64,000 nucleotides of DNA, from assembly GCF_030818775.1 (NCBI RefSeq), contig NZ_JAUTAU010000001.1:1182001-1246000 (forward strand), given 5' to 3'. Positions 8,955 to 17,172 of the stretch are shown here, piece after piece. The translations under genes were made by a program, and so were the position numbers. Position 1 is the first letter of the stretch. Each line of letters begins with the position of its first letter. Under the pieces are notes generated by a model. That model searched no databases and was not told where the DNA came from. It saw nothing but the letters and a program-made list of their open reading frames with translations. This DNA comes from Bacillus sp. SORGH_AS_0510 (lineage in GTDB: Bacteria; Bacillota; Bacilli; Bacillales; Cytobacillaceae).

Positions 8955-9596
8955 TTATCTTACGAAATCTTCTTCTAGATAAATGGTATCACCCTTAGCA
9001 AGTGTGCATTGACCGTTAGTAAGTTCGACCATCCAATCCATGAATGATTGAACATTACTTTCATCTACGAAAGTTTCAACCTCTACAACATCTAAATAGT
9101 GAATTTCTTTAATTTTGTATTCCGAGGCACGTAATTCTTTTTCGATTTTTCCAAGCCAGGTGTAGTCAATTTTCACATGTATGATTTGGGAAAGTTTTCT
9201 TTCAACGATACCTACTGCATCTAAGCCTTCAGAGGTAGCCTTTCCATAAGCGCGAATTAGCCCGCCTGCTCCTAATTTAATTCCACCAAAATAGCGGGTT
9301 ATGACAACAACAGTGTCTTTCAACTTTCTTTTTTTTAGCACCTCAAGAATAGGTACACCAGCTGTCCCACTTGGCTCTCCATCATCATTTGCTTTTTGAA
9401 TTTGATCATGCTCACCAATGAGATAGGCAGAACAGTTATGCGTAGCATTCCAATGTTCCTTCTTAATCGCTTGGATAAATTCTTGTGCATCCATTTCTGT
9501 CTCTGCCCGTTTGATATGGGCGATAAATCGGGACTTTTGAATGTTGATTTCATGCTCTCCAAATGTTTTAACAGTATAATATCGAGGTAGCATCAT
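8955..9596 (-). CDS. yvyE: YigZ/IMPACT (UPF0029) family protein YvyE
   Basis: 213-aa cytosolic protein of the YigZ/IMPACT family. The conserved core is visible: KSRFIAHI, ATHNCSAYLIG, the signature DDGEPSGTAG and TRYFGGIKLGAGGLIRAY, followed by a ferredoxin-like C-terminal domain. Family members have been linked to translation and stress responses (eukaryotic IMPACT inhibits GCN2), but the bacterial role is not settled. GAAAGGAGC lies just before the ATG pair at 9596/9593. Divergent from degS, exactly as in B. subtilis. Confidence 0.92.
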   Translation of the reverse strand: MMLPRYYTVKTFGEHEINIQKSRFIAHIKRAETEMDAQEFIQAIKKEHWNATHNCSAYLIGEHDQIQKANDDGEPSGTAGVPILEVLKKRKLKDTVVVITRYFGGIKLGAGGLIRAYGKATSEGLDAVGIVERKLSQIIHVKIDYTWLGKIEKELRASEYKIKEIHYLDVVEVETFVDESNVQSFMDWMVELTNGQCTLAKGDTIYLEEDFVR

Positions 9597-9871
9597 AAGC
9601 TCCTTTCTTTAGTAGAAAAAAATATAAAATATTGCTGTAATATACCTTTAATATGGTAGTAAAGTTCGAATGTTATAATAGGCCTAGTGGTGGTAAAACT
9701 TTTCTATTTCTAAAAAGTATAGTTTAATAGGAATAAAGCAGTAGAAATAATTCCAATATTATTATACTACTTTACGTTAATTAATGAGGTTTCTAAAGAG
9801 TTTCTTGGTTTATTCTGCAGTACTAATTAAAATGTAAGGCCTGAAGGGAAAAAAGTCCCCGGAGGAATGTG

Positions 9872-11014
9872 ATGAAGATTAAGCAAATTGATATGAAATC
9901 GATCGATGAAATTCGTGAAGAAATGATTGAAACAGTCACCTGTAGTAAAAGTGATATTTTCCGTATTGGGGAAAAATGTCGCCATGACTATGAGAGCATG
10001 ACAAATGAATTGTCTAATATAAAGCAAATGATGGTCAAGCTCATAGAAGAGGGTGACCAGCTTGAAGAACAGGTCAAAGAGGCGCGTATGACTCTTTCAG
10101 AGGTCAGTATGAATTTTAAAAATTATACTGAGGAAGAGGTCCGCGAAGCTTATGAAAAAGCACATCAGTTACAAATGGACTTATCGATTAACTGGCAGTA
10201 TAAAAAACAACTGCTTGATAAAAGAGATGACTTAGAACGAAGGCTAATCGGCCTGATTGATACGATTGATCGTGCTGATCAACTCATTTCACAAATTTCT
10301 GTTGTTATGAACTATTTAACGAGTGATTTAAAGCAAGTCGGCGAAGTATTAGAAGACGCGAAAGCCAAGCAAGACTTTGGATTGAAAATTATTGAAGCAC
10401 AAGAAGAAGAGCGAAAGCGCTTGTCAAGGGAAATACATGATGGTCCAGCACAAATGCTTGCAAATGTCATTATGCGCTCGGATTTAATTGAACGTGTATT
10501 CCGTGATAAAGGCCCAGATGAAGCTTTTTCTGAAGTCAATAGCTTTAAGAAAATGGTACGTTCCGCACTTTATGAGGTACGGAGGATTATTTATGACCTA
10601 CGTCCAATGGCACTGGATGATTTAGGTTTGGTTCCGACCCTCAGAAAATATCTGAAGACCATCGAAGAATATCATAACAACTCCACAATTTCATTTGTGA
10701 ATTTGGGCCTAGAGCGCCGGCTTCCAACTAAGTATGAAGTCGCGTTGTTCCGAATGATTCAAGAATCCGTGCAAAATGCACTCAAGCACGCGAATGCCAG
10801 TGAAATTAAGGTGAAATTAGAAATAACCAATAATGATATTACTGTTCTGATTAAGGACAATGGTATTGGATTTGATACGTCCATTAAGAAGCCTGAGTCT
10901 TTTGGAATGATTGGGATGCGGGAGCGAGTAGACCTGCTTGATGGGGATATTACTTTTGATTCAAAAATAGGCAAAGGAACCGCTGTGTGGATTCGAGTAC
11001 CATTAACCATTTAA
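9872..11014 (+). CDS. degS: Sensor histidine kinase DegS
   Basis: Cytosolic kinase/phosphatase that sets the phosphorylation of DegU, controlling exoenzymes, competence, motility and biofilm genes. A long N-terminal coiled coil (about residues 1-165) acts as sensor. The HisKA_3 dimerisation box EEERKRLSREIHDGPAQML carries the phospho-accepting His near residue 190. The HATPase domain shows the N box (QESVQNALKHA), G1 box (IKDNGIGFD) and a G2-type box (SFGMIGMRERV). It has no TM segment. Size matches B. subtilis DegS. Start chosen at ATG 9872 (GGAGG six bases upstream) over the GTG three bases earlier. degU follows after 62 bp. Confidence 0.96.
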   Translation: MKIKQIDMKSIDEIREEMIETVTCSKSDIFRIGEKCRHDYESMTNELSNIKQMMVKLIEEGDQLEEQVKEARMTLSEVSMNFKNYTEEEVREAYEKAHQLQMDLSINWQYKKQLLDKRDDLERRLIGLIDTIDRADQLISQISVVMNYLTSDLKQVGEVLEDAKAKQDFGLKIIEAQEEERKRLSREIHDGPAQMLANVIMRSDLIERVFRDKGPDEAFSEVNSFKKMVRSALYEVRRIIYDLRPMALDDLGLVPTLRKYLKTIEEYHNNSTISFVNLGLERRLPTKYEVALFRMIQESVQNALKHANASEIKVKLEITNNDITVLIKDNGIGFDTSIKKPESFGMIGMRERVDLLDGDITFDSKIGKGTAVWIRVPLTI

Positions 11015-11076
11015 CAATGAAATCTACTTTAACTAAAACAAAATATGAAACTGTGAAAGATTAGGGGGATAAAAGA

Positions 11077-11763
11077 ATGTCTACTAAAATTGTCATTATT
11101 GATGATCACCAACTATTCAGAGAAGGCGTTAAAAGAATACTTGAATTTGAAAAGTCATTCCAAGTTGTAGCAGAGGGCGATGATGGAAGCGAGGCTTTAG
11201 GTCTTGTGCAGGAGCACCAGCCCGACGTTGTCATTATGGATATCAATATGCCGCAAATGAATGGTGTCGAGGCAACTCGTGAATTGGTTGAAAAATATCC
11301 AAACACGAAAGTTATTATTTTATCCATTCATGATGACGAGAATTATGTCACCCATGCTCTTAAAACAGGAGCATGTGGCTATCTATTAAAAGAAATGGAC
11401 GCAGATGCCTTGATTGAAGCTGTTCGAGTGGTGGCAGATGGCGGTTCGTACTTACATCCAAAGGTTACACATAATTTAGTCAATGAGTATCGCAGATTGG
11501 CAGCAGGAGTTGGAGGCAATAGCGGTGGATATGCACCGACACATGAAATCCGCCGTCCATTACATCTGTTAACTCGCAGAGAATGCGAAGTACTGCAAAT
11601 GTTAGCGGATGGAAAAAGTAACCGTGGAATCGGTGAAGCTTTATTTATTAGTGAAAAAACAGTTAAAAACCATGTGAGTAACATCCTGCAAAAAATGAAT
11701 GTAAACGATCGTACTCAAGCGGTTGTTGTTGCGATTAAAAACGGCTGGGTGGAAGTAAGATAA
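11077..11763 (+). CDS. degU: Response regulator DegU (NarL/LuxR family)
   Basis: Partner of DegS. Receiver domain at residues 1-120 with the acidic pair near 9-10 (IDDHQ), the phosphorylated Asp in [10 protein letters not shown] (about residue 56), and the Thr/Ser and Lys of ILSIHD and LLKEMDAD. A linker leads to a C-terminal LuxR-type HTH ([18 protein letters not shown] ... [14 protein letters not shown]). 228 aa, the usual DegU length. RBS AGGGGG lies upstream of the ATG. Transcribed with degS and followed by a strong terminator, so degSU form one operon. Confidence 0.97.
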   Translation: MSTKIVIIDDHQLFREGVKRILEFEKSFQVVAEGDDGSEALGLVQEHQPDVVIMDINMPQMNGVEATRELVEKYPNTKVIILSIHDDENYVTHALKTGACGYLLKEMDADALIEAVRVVADGGSYLHPKVTHNLVNEYRRLAAGVGGNSGGYAPTHEIRRPLHLLTRRECEVLQMLADGKSNRGIGEALFISEKTVKNHVSNILQKMNVNDRTQAVVVAIKNGWVEVR

Positions 11764-11786
11764 TAAGAATATAGAGTAGAGCGAAG

Positions 11787-11820
11787 TAGGGCATGCTTGG
11801 AGGCATGCCCTATTTTTTGT
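11787..11820 (+). terminator. Terminator of degSU
   Basis: AGGGCATGC / GGCATGCCCT stem with a TTGGA loop, followed by ATTTTTT. Confidence 0.9.
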
Positions 11821-11900
11821 TGTGATCTCCTTTAAGTAATGCATTTTCCTGTACTTTCAGATAAAATATACATAATGTTAAAAAAGGATGGTAAGAACAT

Positions 11901-12740
11901 ATGAAAACGGCAGTCGTCACGGATAGCACCGCCTACATACCGAAGGAATTACGAGAAAAGTATAATATACATATGATCCCGTTACATATCATATTTGGAA
12001 ATGAAGTTTATCGAGAAGAAATTGACATTCACTCTGGTGAGTTTTACGAAGAGGTGAAGATGAAGGAGCTTCCTACCACTTCCCAACCGCCGATTGGCCA
12101 GTTTGTTGAACTGTTTGAGCGACTAGCTAAAGAGTACGATGCGGTGATTAGCATTCACCTCTCGAGTGGAATCAGCGGTACATATCAAGGAGCCGTTACG
12201 GCGAGCACCATGGTAGAGGGCATTAAAGTATTCCCATTTGATTCGGAAATAAGCTGTATGGTCCAAGGCTTCTACGCTATTGAAGCGGCAGAATGGGCTG
12301 CACGTGGTAGAGATGCAGCAGCCATTATGAAAAGGTTAGAAGAAATGAAAAAATCGGCACGAGCCTATTTTATGGTCGATGACCTTTCACACCTGCAACG
12401 AGGGGGACGCCTTTCCAGTGCCCAGGCCTTCATCGGAAGTTTATTGCAAGTAAAGCCATTACTCCATTTTGAAAACAAAGTGATTGTACCATTTGAAAAA
12501 ATCCGTACCCGTAAGAAAGCAATGAAGCGAATGGTCGACCTTTTAGGGGAGGATGCCTTACAGGGCGGGAATTATCAAGCAGTGATTATCCACGCCAATC
12601 GTGAAGAAGAGGCCAAGGAGTGGCGTGAAGAACTCTCTGTCATGTATCCAAACGTAGACTTTACCATTGGCTACTTTGGTGCAGTCATCGGCACCCACCT
12701 AGGCGAAGGCTCTATGGGAATGGGCTGGATGAAAAAATAA
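11901..12740 (+). CDS. degV: DegV family fatty-acid-binding protein
   Basis: 279-aa DegV-fold protein. In Firmicutes these bind fatty acids and some hand them to the FakA kinase. The N-terminal TDS motif (VVTDSTAYIPKEL), the fatty-acid carboxylate contact region HLSSGISGTYQGA and the RGGRLSS motif are all present. It has no membrane segment. Its place between degU and comFA matches B. subtilis yviA/degV. It has its own terminator. Confidence 0.93.
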   Translation: MKTAVVTDSTAYIPKELREKYNIHMIPLHIIFGNEVYREEIDIHSGEFYEEVKMKELPTTSQPPIGQFVELFERLAKEYDAVISIHLSSGISGTYQGAVTASTMVEGIKVFPFDSEISCMVQGFYAIEAAEWAARGRDAAAIMKRLEEMKKSARAYFMVDDLSHLQRGGRLSSAQAFIGSLLQVKPLLHFENKVIVPFEKIRTRKKAMKRMVDLLGEDALQGGNYQAVIIHANREEEAKEWREELSVMYPNVDFTIGYFGAVIGTHLGEGSMGMGWMKK

Positions 12741-12757
12741 AGAACTTTAGTAAGTTG

Positions 12758-12798
12758 CCATTCCAGCATAAAAGCTGGAATGGTTTTTATTTTTTATT
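12758..12798 (+). terminator. Terminator of degV
   Basis: CCATTCCAGC / GCTGGAATGG with an ATAAAA loop, followed by TTTTTATTTTTT. Confidence 0.9.
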
Positions 12799-12820
12799 AA
12801 GAAGGTTATCAAAAAAGGTG

Positions 12821-12942
12821 TTTGGCGGAATTATTGTGAAAGTTGGCGGAAATACGTCCAAAGTTGGCGGAATAACTCTGAAAACTGGCGGAATAAACCA
12901 AATAGTTGGCGGAATTCCAGTTAAAATACGCGGAATCCACAC
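12821..12942. repeat. Tandem 21-bp-phased GCGGAA repeat, array A
   Basis: About six units, each starting with (T)TGGCGGAA(T) followed by a variable AT-rich stretch. Unit starts are 20-22 bp apart, about two helical turns. Only the GCGGAA core is strongly kept. The same repeat type recurs at 41591-41712. An open frame through the array (12755-13045) is a by-product of the periodicity and is not called as a gene. Confidence 0.8.
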
Positions 12943-13052
12943 TGTTCAACCTAAACTTGTTAAAGAAAATATATATATTCGACAAAATTTTGAAGGATTT
13001 CTCCCAACATTTGTAGAATTTTATCAAAAAAATAACAAGGAGTGATCAATCA

Positions 13053-14051
13053 ATGGTTTTAAAGGAACTCCCTTTGCCTATGAGACTTTTATTAACAAAG
13101 ATAGTAAAAAAACGGTTAATAAGAGGTCATAGTATGCATCCAATTTTAGAAAAAGATCTGGCCAAAAGATGGGCAGGATACTGGGGCGAGGTTGCCCTAT
13201 CTAATTACCTTAAAGAACTCCCTCAAGAAAACTACTTCATTTTTTATGACCTCCAATTAAAACACAAAGGTGTTCACTTCCAAATTGATGCATTACTTAT
13301 CTCCAAAACTCACATTTTAATCATTGAAGCTAAAAATATCATCGGTGTTTTACAGTTTGATAATGTTTTTAAACAATTTATACGAATGAATAATGATGGC
13401 AGTGAAGAGGCATTTGAAGATCCTCGTGTTCAAGCTCAAAGACTTCAATATCTCTTACAAGGCTGGATGAGGGAAAATGGCTGCGAGTGGTTGCCCATCG
13501 ACTATCTTGTTTTTTTCAAAAGTTCGTCTAAAACTATTTTAAGATGCGATCCTAGTGATAAAACTGATCTAAGCAAAGTATGCAAGGCTAGGGACATATT
13601 CAATAAAATAAGAGCAATAGAGAAACGATTTCAAAAAGAACTAATAAGCGATCAAATACTTAATCAATTAGGGAATTTACTCTTACAACAACACTGTCCC
13701 AAGGATATTAATATCTTAGAAGAGTACAAGCTTACTACAAATGAGATTCTAAGTGGTGTGTGTTGCCCAAATGAAGAATGTCTTTCTATCCCATTGGAAT
13801 ATAAAAAAGGAAAATGGGTCTGTACTAAATGTGAAACATCCTCCAAGGCAGCCTTTTTAGATGCTCTAAATGATTACTTTTACATAATTAAGCCAACGAT
13901 TACTAACTCAGAATTTCGTACATTCCTTCACCTTCCGACAGAAGATATTGCTCAAAAAATGCTCAAAAAATTACATCTGCATATTACGGGAAAAACCAAA
14001 GACCGAGTCTACCATCTCCGCCCAAAAGAGGTTACCCTATGCGATTTATAG
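13053..14051 (+). CDS. NERD (nuclease-related) domain protein with C-terminal zinc-ribbon-like segment
   Basis: 332-aa cytosolic protein. The NERD domain occupies about residues 40-170: the GEVALSNYL start, then IDALLISKTHILIIEAKN, which holds the D...E-x-K core typical of PD-(D/E)XK-like folds. The middle part is unassigned. A CCPNEEC ... CTKC pair (about residues 232-260) could bind zinc. AAGGAG precedes the ATG. The stop codon lies 13 bp inside comFA, so the two are translationally linked. B. subtilis has no such gene at this locus. A DNA-processing role beside a competence helicase is plausible, but this is inference only. Confidence 0.8.
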   Translation: MVLKELPLPMRLLLTKIVKKRLIRGHSMHPILEKDLAKRWAGYWGEVALSNYLKELPQENYFIFYDLQLKHKGVHFQIDALLISKTHILIIEAKNIIGVLQFDNVFKQFIRMNNDGSEEAFEDPRVQAQRLQYLLQGWMRENGCEWLPIDYLVFFKSSSKTILRCDPSDKTDLSKVCKARDIFNKIRAIEKRFQKELISDQILNQLGNLLLQQHCPKDINILEEYKLTTNEILSGVCCPNEECLSIPLEYKKGKWVCTKCETSSKAAFLDALNDYFYIIKPTITNSEFRTFLHLPTEDIAQKMLKKLHLHITGKTKDRVYHLRPKEVTLCDL

Positions 14052-15526
14052 TGAAGGACGGTCAGTTATTCCCAGACCGTACACACAGTGATTCTCTCCC
14101 CATTACACAAATTCCTATGATCCCGCTGCCACAACTAAATCCGCTATTTCCCAGTAATCCGAAGCTACAAATGATCCTCAGTGGGAAACAGCTCCTTCTT
14201 GAGGATATCCCATTTCCACCCAAAGAAATCCAAATCCACTATCAAAATGGCTATATATCCTATCGAAAAGGTATTGAAAGACGTGGAAATAAGCTTGTCT
14301 GCAACCGGTGTGGAAATAAAGACTCTCAGGAGTTCGGCTCGTTTCCCTGCTCACGTTGTGGGGAACGTTGCCATTATTGCCGCCATTGTCTCATGATGGG
14401 GAGGATTAGTGAATGTACGCCGCTTATCAGTTGGACTGGACCTCCACCTGATTACCAGCTACCTGAAAAAATCTTGGCATGGAAGGGAGCTCTTTCAGAA
14501 GGGCAATCCGTCGCATCACTTCATGTGGCGGAGGCAATTCTACAGAACCGTGAACACCTAATTTGGGCGGTGTGCGGGGCTGGAAAAACGGAAGTATTGT
14601 TTGCAGGAATAGAGGCAGCTCTTCAGGCGAAAAAAAGAATTTGTATTGCGACCCCAAGAACGGACGTCGTACTAGAACTTACCCCCCGGTTGAAGGCGGC
14701 TTTTCCAGAGATTACGATTGCATCGCTTTATGGGGGAAGTGAAGACCGTCACCTGTACGCTCCCCTTACAATTGCTACTACCCACCAATTACTTCGGTTT
14801 TACCATGCTTTTGATGCCATTATATTAGACGAAGTCGATGCGTTTCCTTATACAGTAGAAGAGTCCCTACAATTTGCTGCCCATCAGGCAAGGAAGCCTA
14901 TTTCGGCCATGATCTATCTAACGGCGACACCTAGTGAAAAATGGCAAAAGGAATGTCGCACTGGAAAAAGATCCTTCACCACCATCCCGGCAAGATTTCA
15001 TCGTCATCCCCTTCCAGTTCCCGAGTTTTCATGGTGTGGCAACTGGCAAAAGCGGCTCGAAAAAGGCAAGCTGCCCTCAAATGTGCTTCGTTGGGTGCAA
15101 CACCGCGCGAACAAGAACAAACAAGTATTACTCTTTTTCCCCCACATTCCTTTAATGGAAAAAGCACTTAAAATCCTCCAACACTTTTTTCCAACAATCG
15201 AGGCAGTACATGCCGAGGACCCCGACCGAAAGATAAAGGTCCAGCGGATGCGAAATAAGCAAACCGACATTCTCTTAACGACTACTATATTAGAGAGAGG
15301 AGTTACCTTTCCTAATATAGATGTGGCTGTAATTGGGGCAGAAGATTCAATCTTTACAGAGAGTGCCCTCGTGCAAATTGCAGGAAGAGCAGGAAGGAGC
15401 AAAGATTATCCAAAGGGAAGTGTCACATTTTTTCATTTTGGAAAAACAGATGAGATGCTAAAGGCAAGAAGGCAAATCGTTACGATGAATCGGGAGGGAT
15501 TAAAAAGAGGTTTACTTAATTCATAA
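14039..15526 (+). CDS. comFA: Competence DNA helicase/translocase ComFA
   Basis: Membrane-associated ATP-dependent DEAD-like motor that pulls transforming ssDNA through ComEC. The N-terminal four-Cys zinc finger regions are clear (CNRCGNK, CSRCGERCHYCRHC, about residues 87-120). Next come Walker A (AVCGAGKTEVLF, about 183), the DEAD-like box LDEVDAF, motif III LTATPS, and motif VI QIAGRAGRS at the C-terminus. 495 aa, slightly longer than B. subtilis ComFA. Overlaps the preceding NERD gene by 13 bp and is followed by comFC after 30 bp. No comFB gene separates them, unlike in B. subtilis. Confidence 0.95.
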   Translation: MRFIVKDGQLFPDRTHSDSLPITQIPMIPLPQLNPLFPSNPKLQMILSGKQLLLEDIPFPPKEIQIHYQNGYISYRKGIERRGNKLVCNRCGNKDSQEFGSFPCSRCGERCHYCRHCLMMGRISECTPLISWTGPPPDYQLPEKILAWKGALSEGQSVASLHVAEAILQNREHLIWAVCGAGKTEVLFAGIEAALQAKKRICIATPRTDVVLELTPRLKAAFPEITIASLYGGSEDRHLYAPLTIATTHQLLRFYHAFDAIILDEVDAFPYTVEESLQFAAHQARKPISAMIYLTATPSEKWQKECRTGKRSFTTIPARFHRHPLPVPEFSWCGNWQKRLEKGKLPSNVLRWVQHRANKNKQVLLFFPHIPLMEKALKILQHFFPTIEAVHAEDPDRKIKVQRMRNKQTDILLTTTILERGVTFPNIDVAVIGAEDSIFTESALVQIAGRAGRSKDYPKGSVTFFHFGKTDEMLKARRQIVTMNREGLKRGLLNS

Positions 15527-15556
15527 AGGGGTATATATACAGAAAGGGTGTAAGGA

Positions 15557-16273
15557 ATGATTCCATTCCAACAAGATTTTTGTTTGCTCTGTCAGACTGT
15601 AATCATGCCAAATATAGGGTGGAGATCCATTTTTTCTGTGGAAAAAGAAAAGTACTTGTGCTCCACCTGTGAAAGAAAGCTTGAAAAATTGGAGGGTGAT
15701 ACGTGCCAAATCTGTAGTCGTCCTTTTCATCTGTTAGAGGAAAAATATCGTTTCCATAATTATTGCTATGATTGTTACCGGTGGGAGGAGGATCCCGAGT
15801 GGAAAAATCTTCTCGATAAGAATCATTCGCTTTTTCTCTATAATCATTTTTTAAGAGAAGTGATTGCCCAGTATAAATTTCGCGGAGATTATGTATTGGC
15901 AAAAATCTTTGTAGAGGCATTCAAAGAAAAACTCTCACAACTGGATGTTGATATCCTAGTTCCTATTCCATTAAGTGAAGAGAGGCTCCAGGAACGCGGC
16001 TTTAACCAAGCGGCAGCAGTCATTGTAGAAGCTGGTTTTATCCCACGTGAACTACTCAAAAGGGTTCATTCAGAGAAACAATCCAAAAAATCAAGATCAG
16101 AACGGATTCATGTACCCCAAGTCTTTCGAATGGAACCAGAGAGAGATTTAACAGGAAAAAGAGTGATTTTAATCGACGATATTTATACAACAGGCTCTAC
16201 TCTCCGTCATGCAGCCAAGCTTCTGAAAGCAGCAGGAGCTGAAAGTATTCAGGCACTTACTCTTGCAAGATAA
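15557..16273 (+). CDS. comFC: Competence protein ComFC (phosphoribosyltransferase fold)
   Basis: 238-aa ComF family protein needed for transformation, which partners ComFA. The N-terminus holds a double zinc ribbon (CLLCQ, CSTCERKL, CQICSRP, CYDC). The C-terminal half is a type I PRTase fold with the PRPP loop VILIDDIYTTGSTL. LVPIPLSEERLQERGFNQA is the ComF signature region. RBS AGAAAGGGTG lies upstream. It closes the comFA-comFC operon. Confidence 0.95.
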   Translation: MIPFQQDFCLLCQTVIMPNIGWRSIFSVEKEKYLCSTCERKLEKLEGDTCQICSRPFHLLEEKYRFHNYCYDCYRWEEDPEWKNLLDKNHSLFLYNHFLREVIAQYKFRGDYVLAKIFVEAFKEKLSQLDVDILVPIPLSEERLQERGFNQAAAVIVEAGFIPRELLKRVHSEKQSKKSRSERIHVPQVFRMEPERDLTGKRVILIDDIYTTGSTLRHAAKLLKAAGAESIQALTLAR

Positions 16274-16345
16274 TAATTAAAACATTGTCATTATTTACTT
16301 ATTGTTTTTGTCAATAATTCGACAAAATTATTGTTCTGATTTAGC

Positions 16346-16372
16346 AGGATTATCATAGGGTAAAATAGAAAT
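16346..16372 (+). promoter_or_regulatory. Possible SigH-type promoter of hpf
   Basis: AGGATTA at 16346-16352 and GAAAT at 16368-16372 resemble the RnAGGAwww / RnnGAAT sigma-H consensus with suitable spacing. B. subtilis hpf (yvyD) is controlled by SigB and SigH. No convincing SigB site was seen. Confidence 0.4.
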
Positions 16373-16407
16373 GTTAATACATAGCCTTAACTAAAGGAGG
16401 AGTCCAC

Positions 16408-16956
16408 ATGAACTATAACGTACGTGGCGAAAACATTGAGGTAACTCCAGCAATTAGAGAGTATGTAGAAAAGAAAATTGCTAAATTGGAGCGTTATTTT
16501 ACCGAAGCCCCAGATGCAAAGGTTAACGTGAATCTAAGATTCAATCAAGATAAAACTTCTAAAGTAGAGGTAACCATTCCACTACAACAGTTAGTTTTAC
16601 GAGCAGAAGAAACTAACGTTGATATGTATGCAGCCATTGACTTAATCACTGATAAGCTCGAGCGTCAAATCCGTAAACATAAAACAAAGGTAAATCGTAA
16701 ATTTCGTGAAAAGGGTGACTTCCCAATTACATTTGCTACTGCTGAAAACACAGAAGTAAATGACTTGGATGAAGATGAGCTAGAATTAGTTCGAACCAAG
16801 CGTTTTGATTTAAAACCAATGGATAGTGAAGAAGCGATCCTGCAAATGAATATGCTTGGTCATAGTTTCTACGTATTCACAAACTCAGATACGAACCGTA
16901 CAAACGTTGTTTACAAGCGTAAAGACGGTCGCTATGGTTTAATTGAAGCGCATTAA
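16408..16956 (+). CDS. hpf: Long-form hibernation promoting factor HPF
   Basis: 182-aa ribosome-associated protein that dimerises 70S ribosomes into inactive 100S particles in stationary phase or stress. The N-terminal HPF/RaiA domain (MNYNVRGENIEVTPAIREYV, residues 1-100) sits in the 30S mRNA/tRNA channel. The conserved C-terminal dimerisation domain (RTKRFDLKPMDSEEAILQM ... KRKDGRYGLIE) marks the long form. AAAGGAGG gives a strong RBS. It lies between comFC and secA. The flagellar genes that intervene in B. subtilis are missing. Confidence 0.96.
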   Translation: MNYNVRGENIEVTPAIREYVEKKIAKLERYFTEAPDAKVNVNLRFNQDKTSKVEVTIPLQQLVLRAEETNVDMYAAIDLITDKLERQIRKHKTKVNRKFREKGDFPITFATAENTEVNDLDEDELELVRTKRFDLKPMDSEEAILQMNMLGHSFYVFTNSDTNRTNVVYKRKDGRYGLIEAH

Positions 16957-16969
16957 TTATTAATAAGGA

Positions 16970-17002
16970 CGCTGTCTCCAATTTGTGGGGGCAGCGTTTT
17001 TG
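16970..17002 (+). terminator. Terminator of hpf
   Basis: GACGCTGTCTCC / GGGGGCAGCGTT stem followed by TTTTT. Confidence 0.8.
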
Positions 17003-17172
17003 CTTTCGCATATTATTTCGATGAATGGAACTTTAAAATTCCCTATGAAACGTTTAAAAAATAATTCTGTAAAAAAATTAAAAAAATTGTAAAATTTTAT
17101 TAGTAGACCACCATAAAAATGGAAGTCATAGACGAACATTCTAGTATAAATAAATAGGGGGAAACTTTCGAC

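Noticed and set aside
12821..12942. CRISPR array
   Set aside because: The repeat core is only 6-9 bp and the spacing is 21 bp; no cas genes nearby. The same holds for the arrays at 41591, 48559 and 59871.
12755..13045. 96-aa open frame with VGG-rich repeats between degV and the NERD gene
   Set aside because: It starts inside the degV terminator and runs through the 21-bp GCGGAA array. The Gly-Gly pattern is only the translation of that DNA repeat, and there is no RBS.
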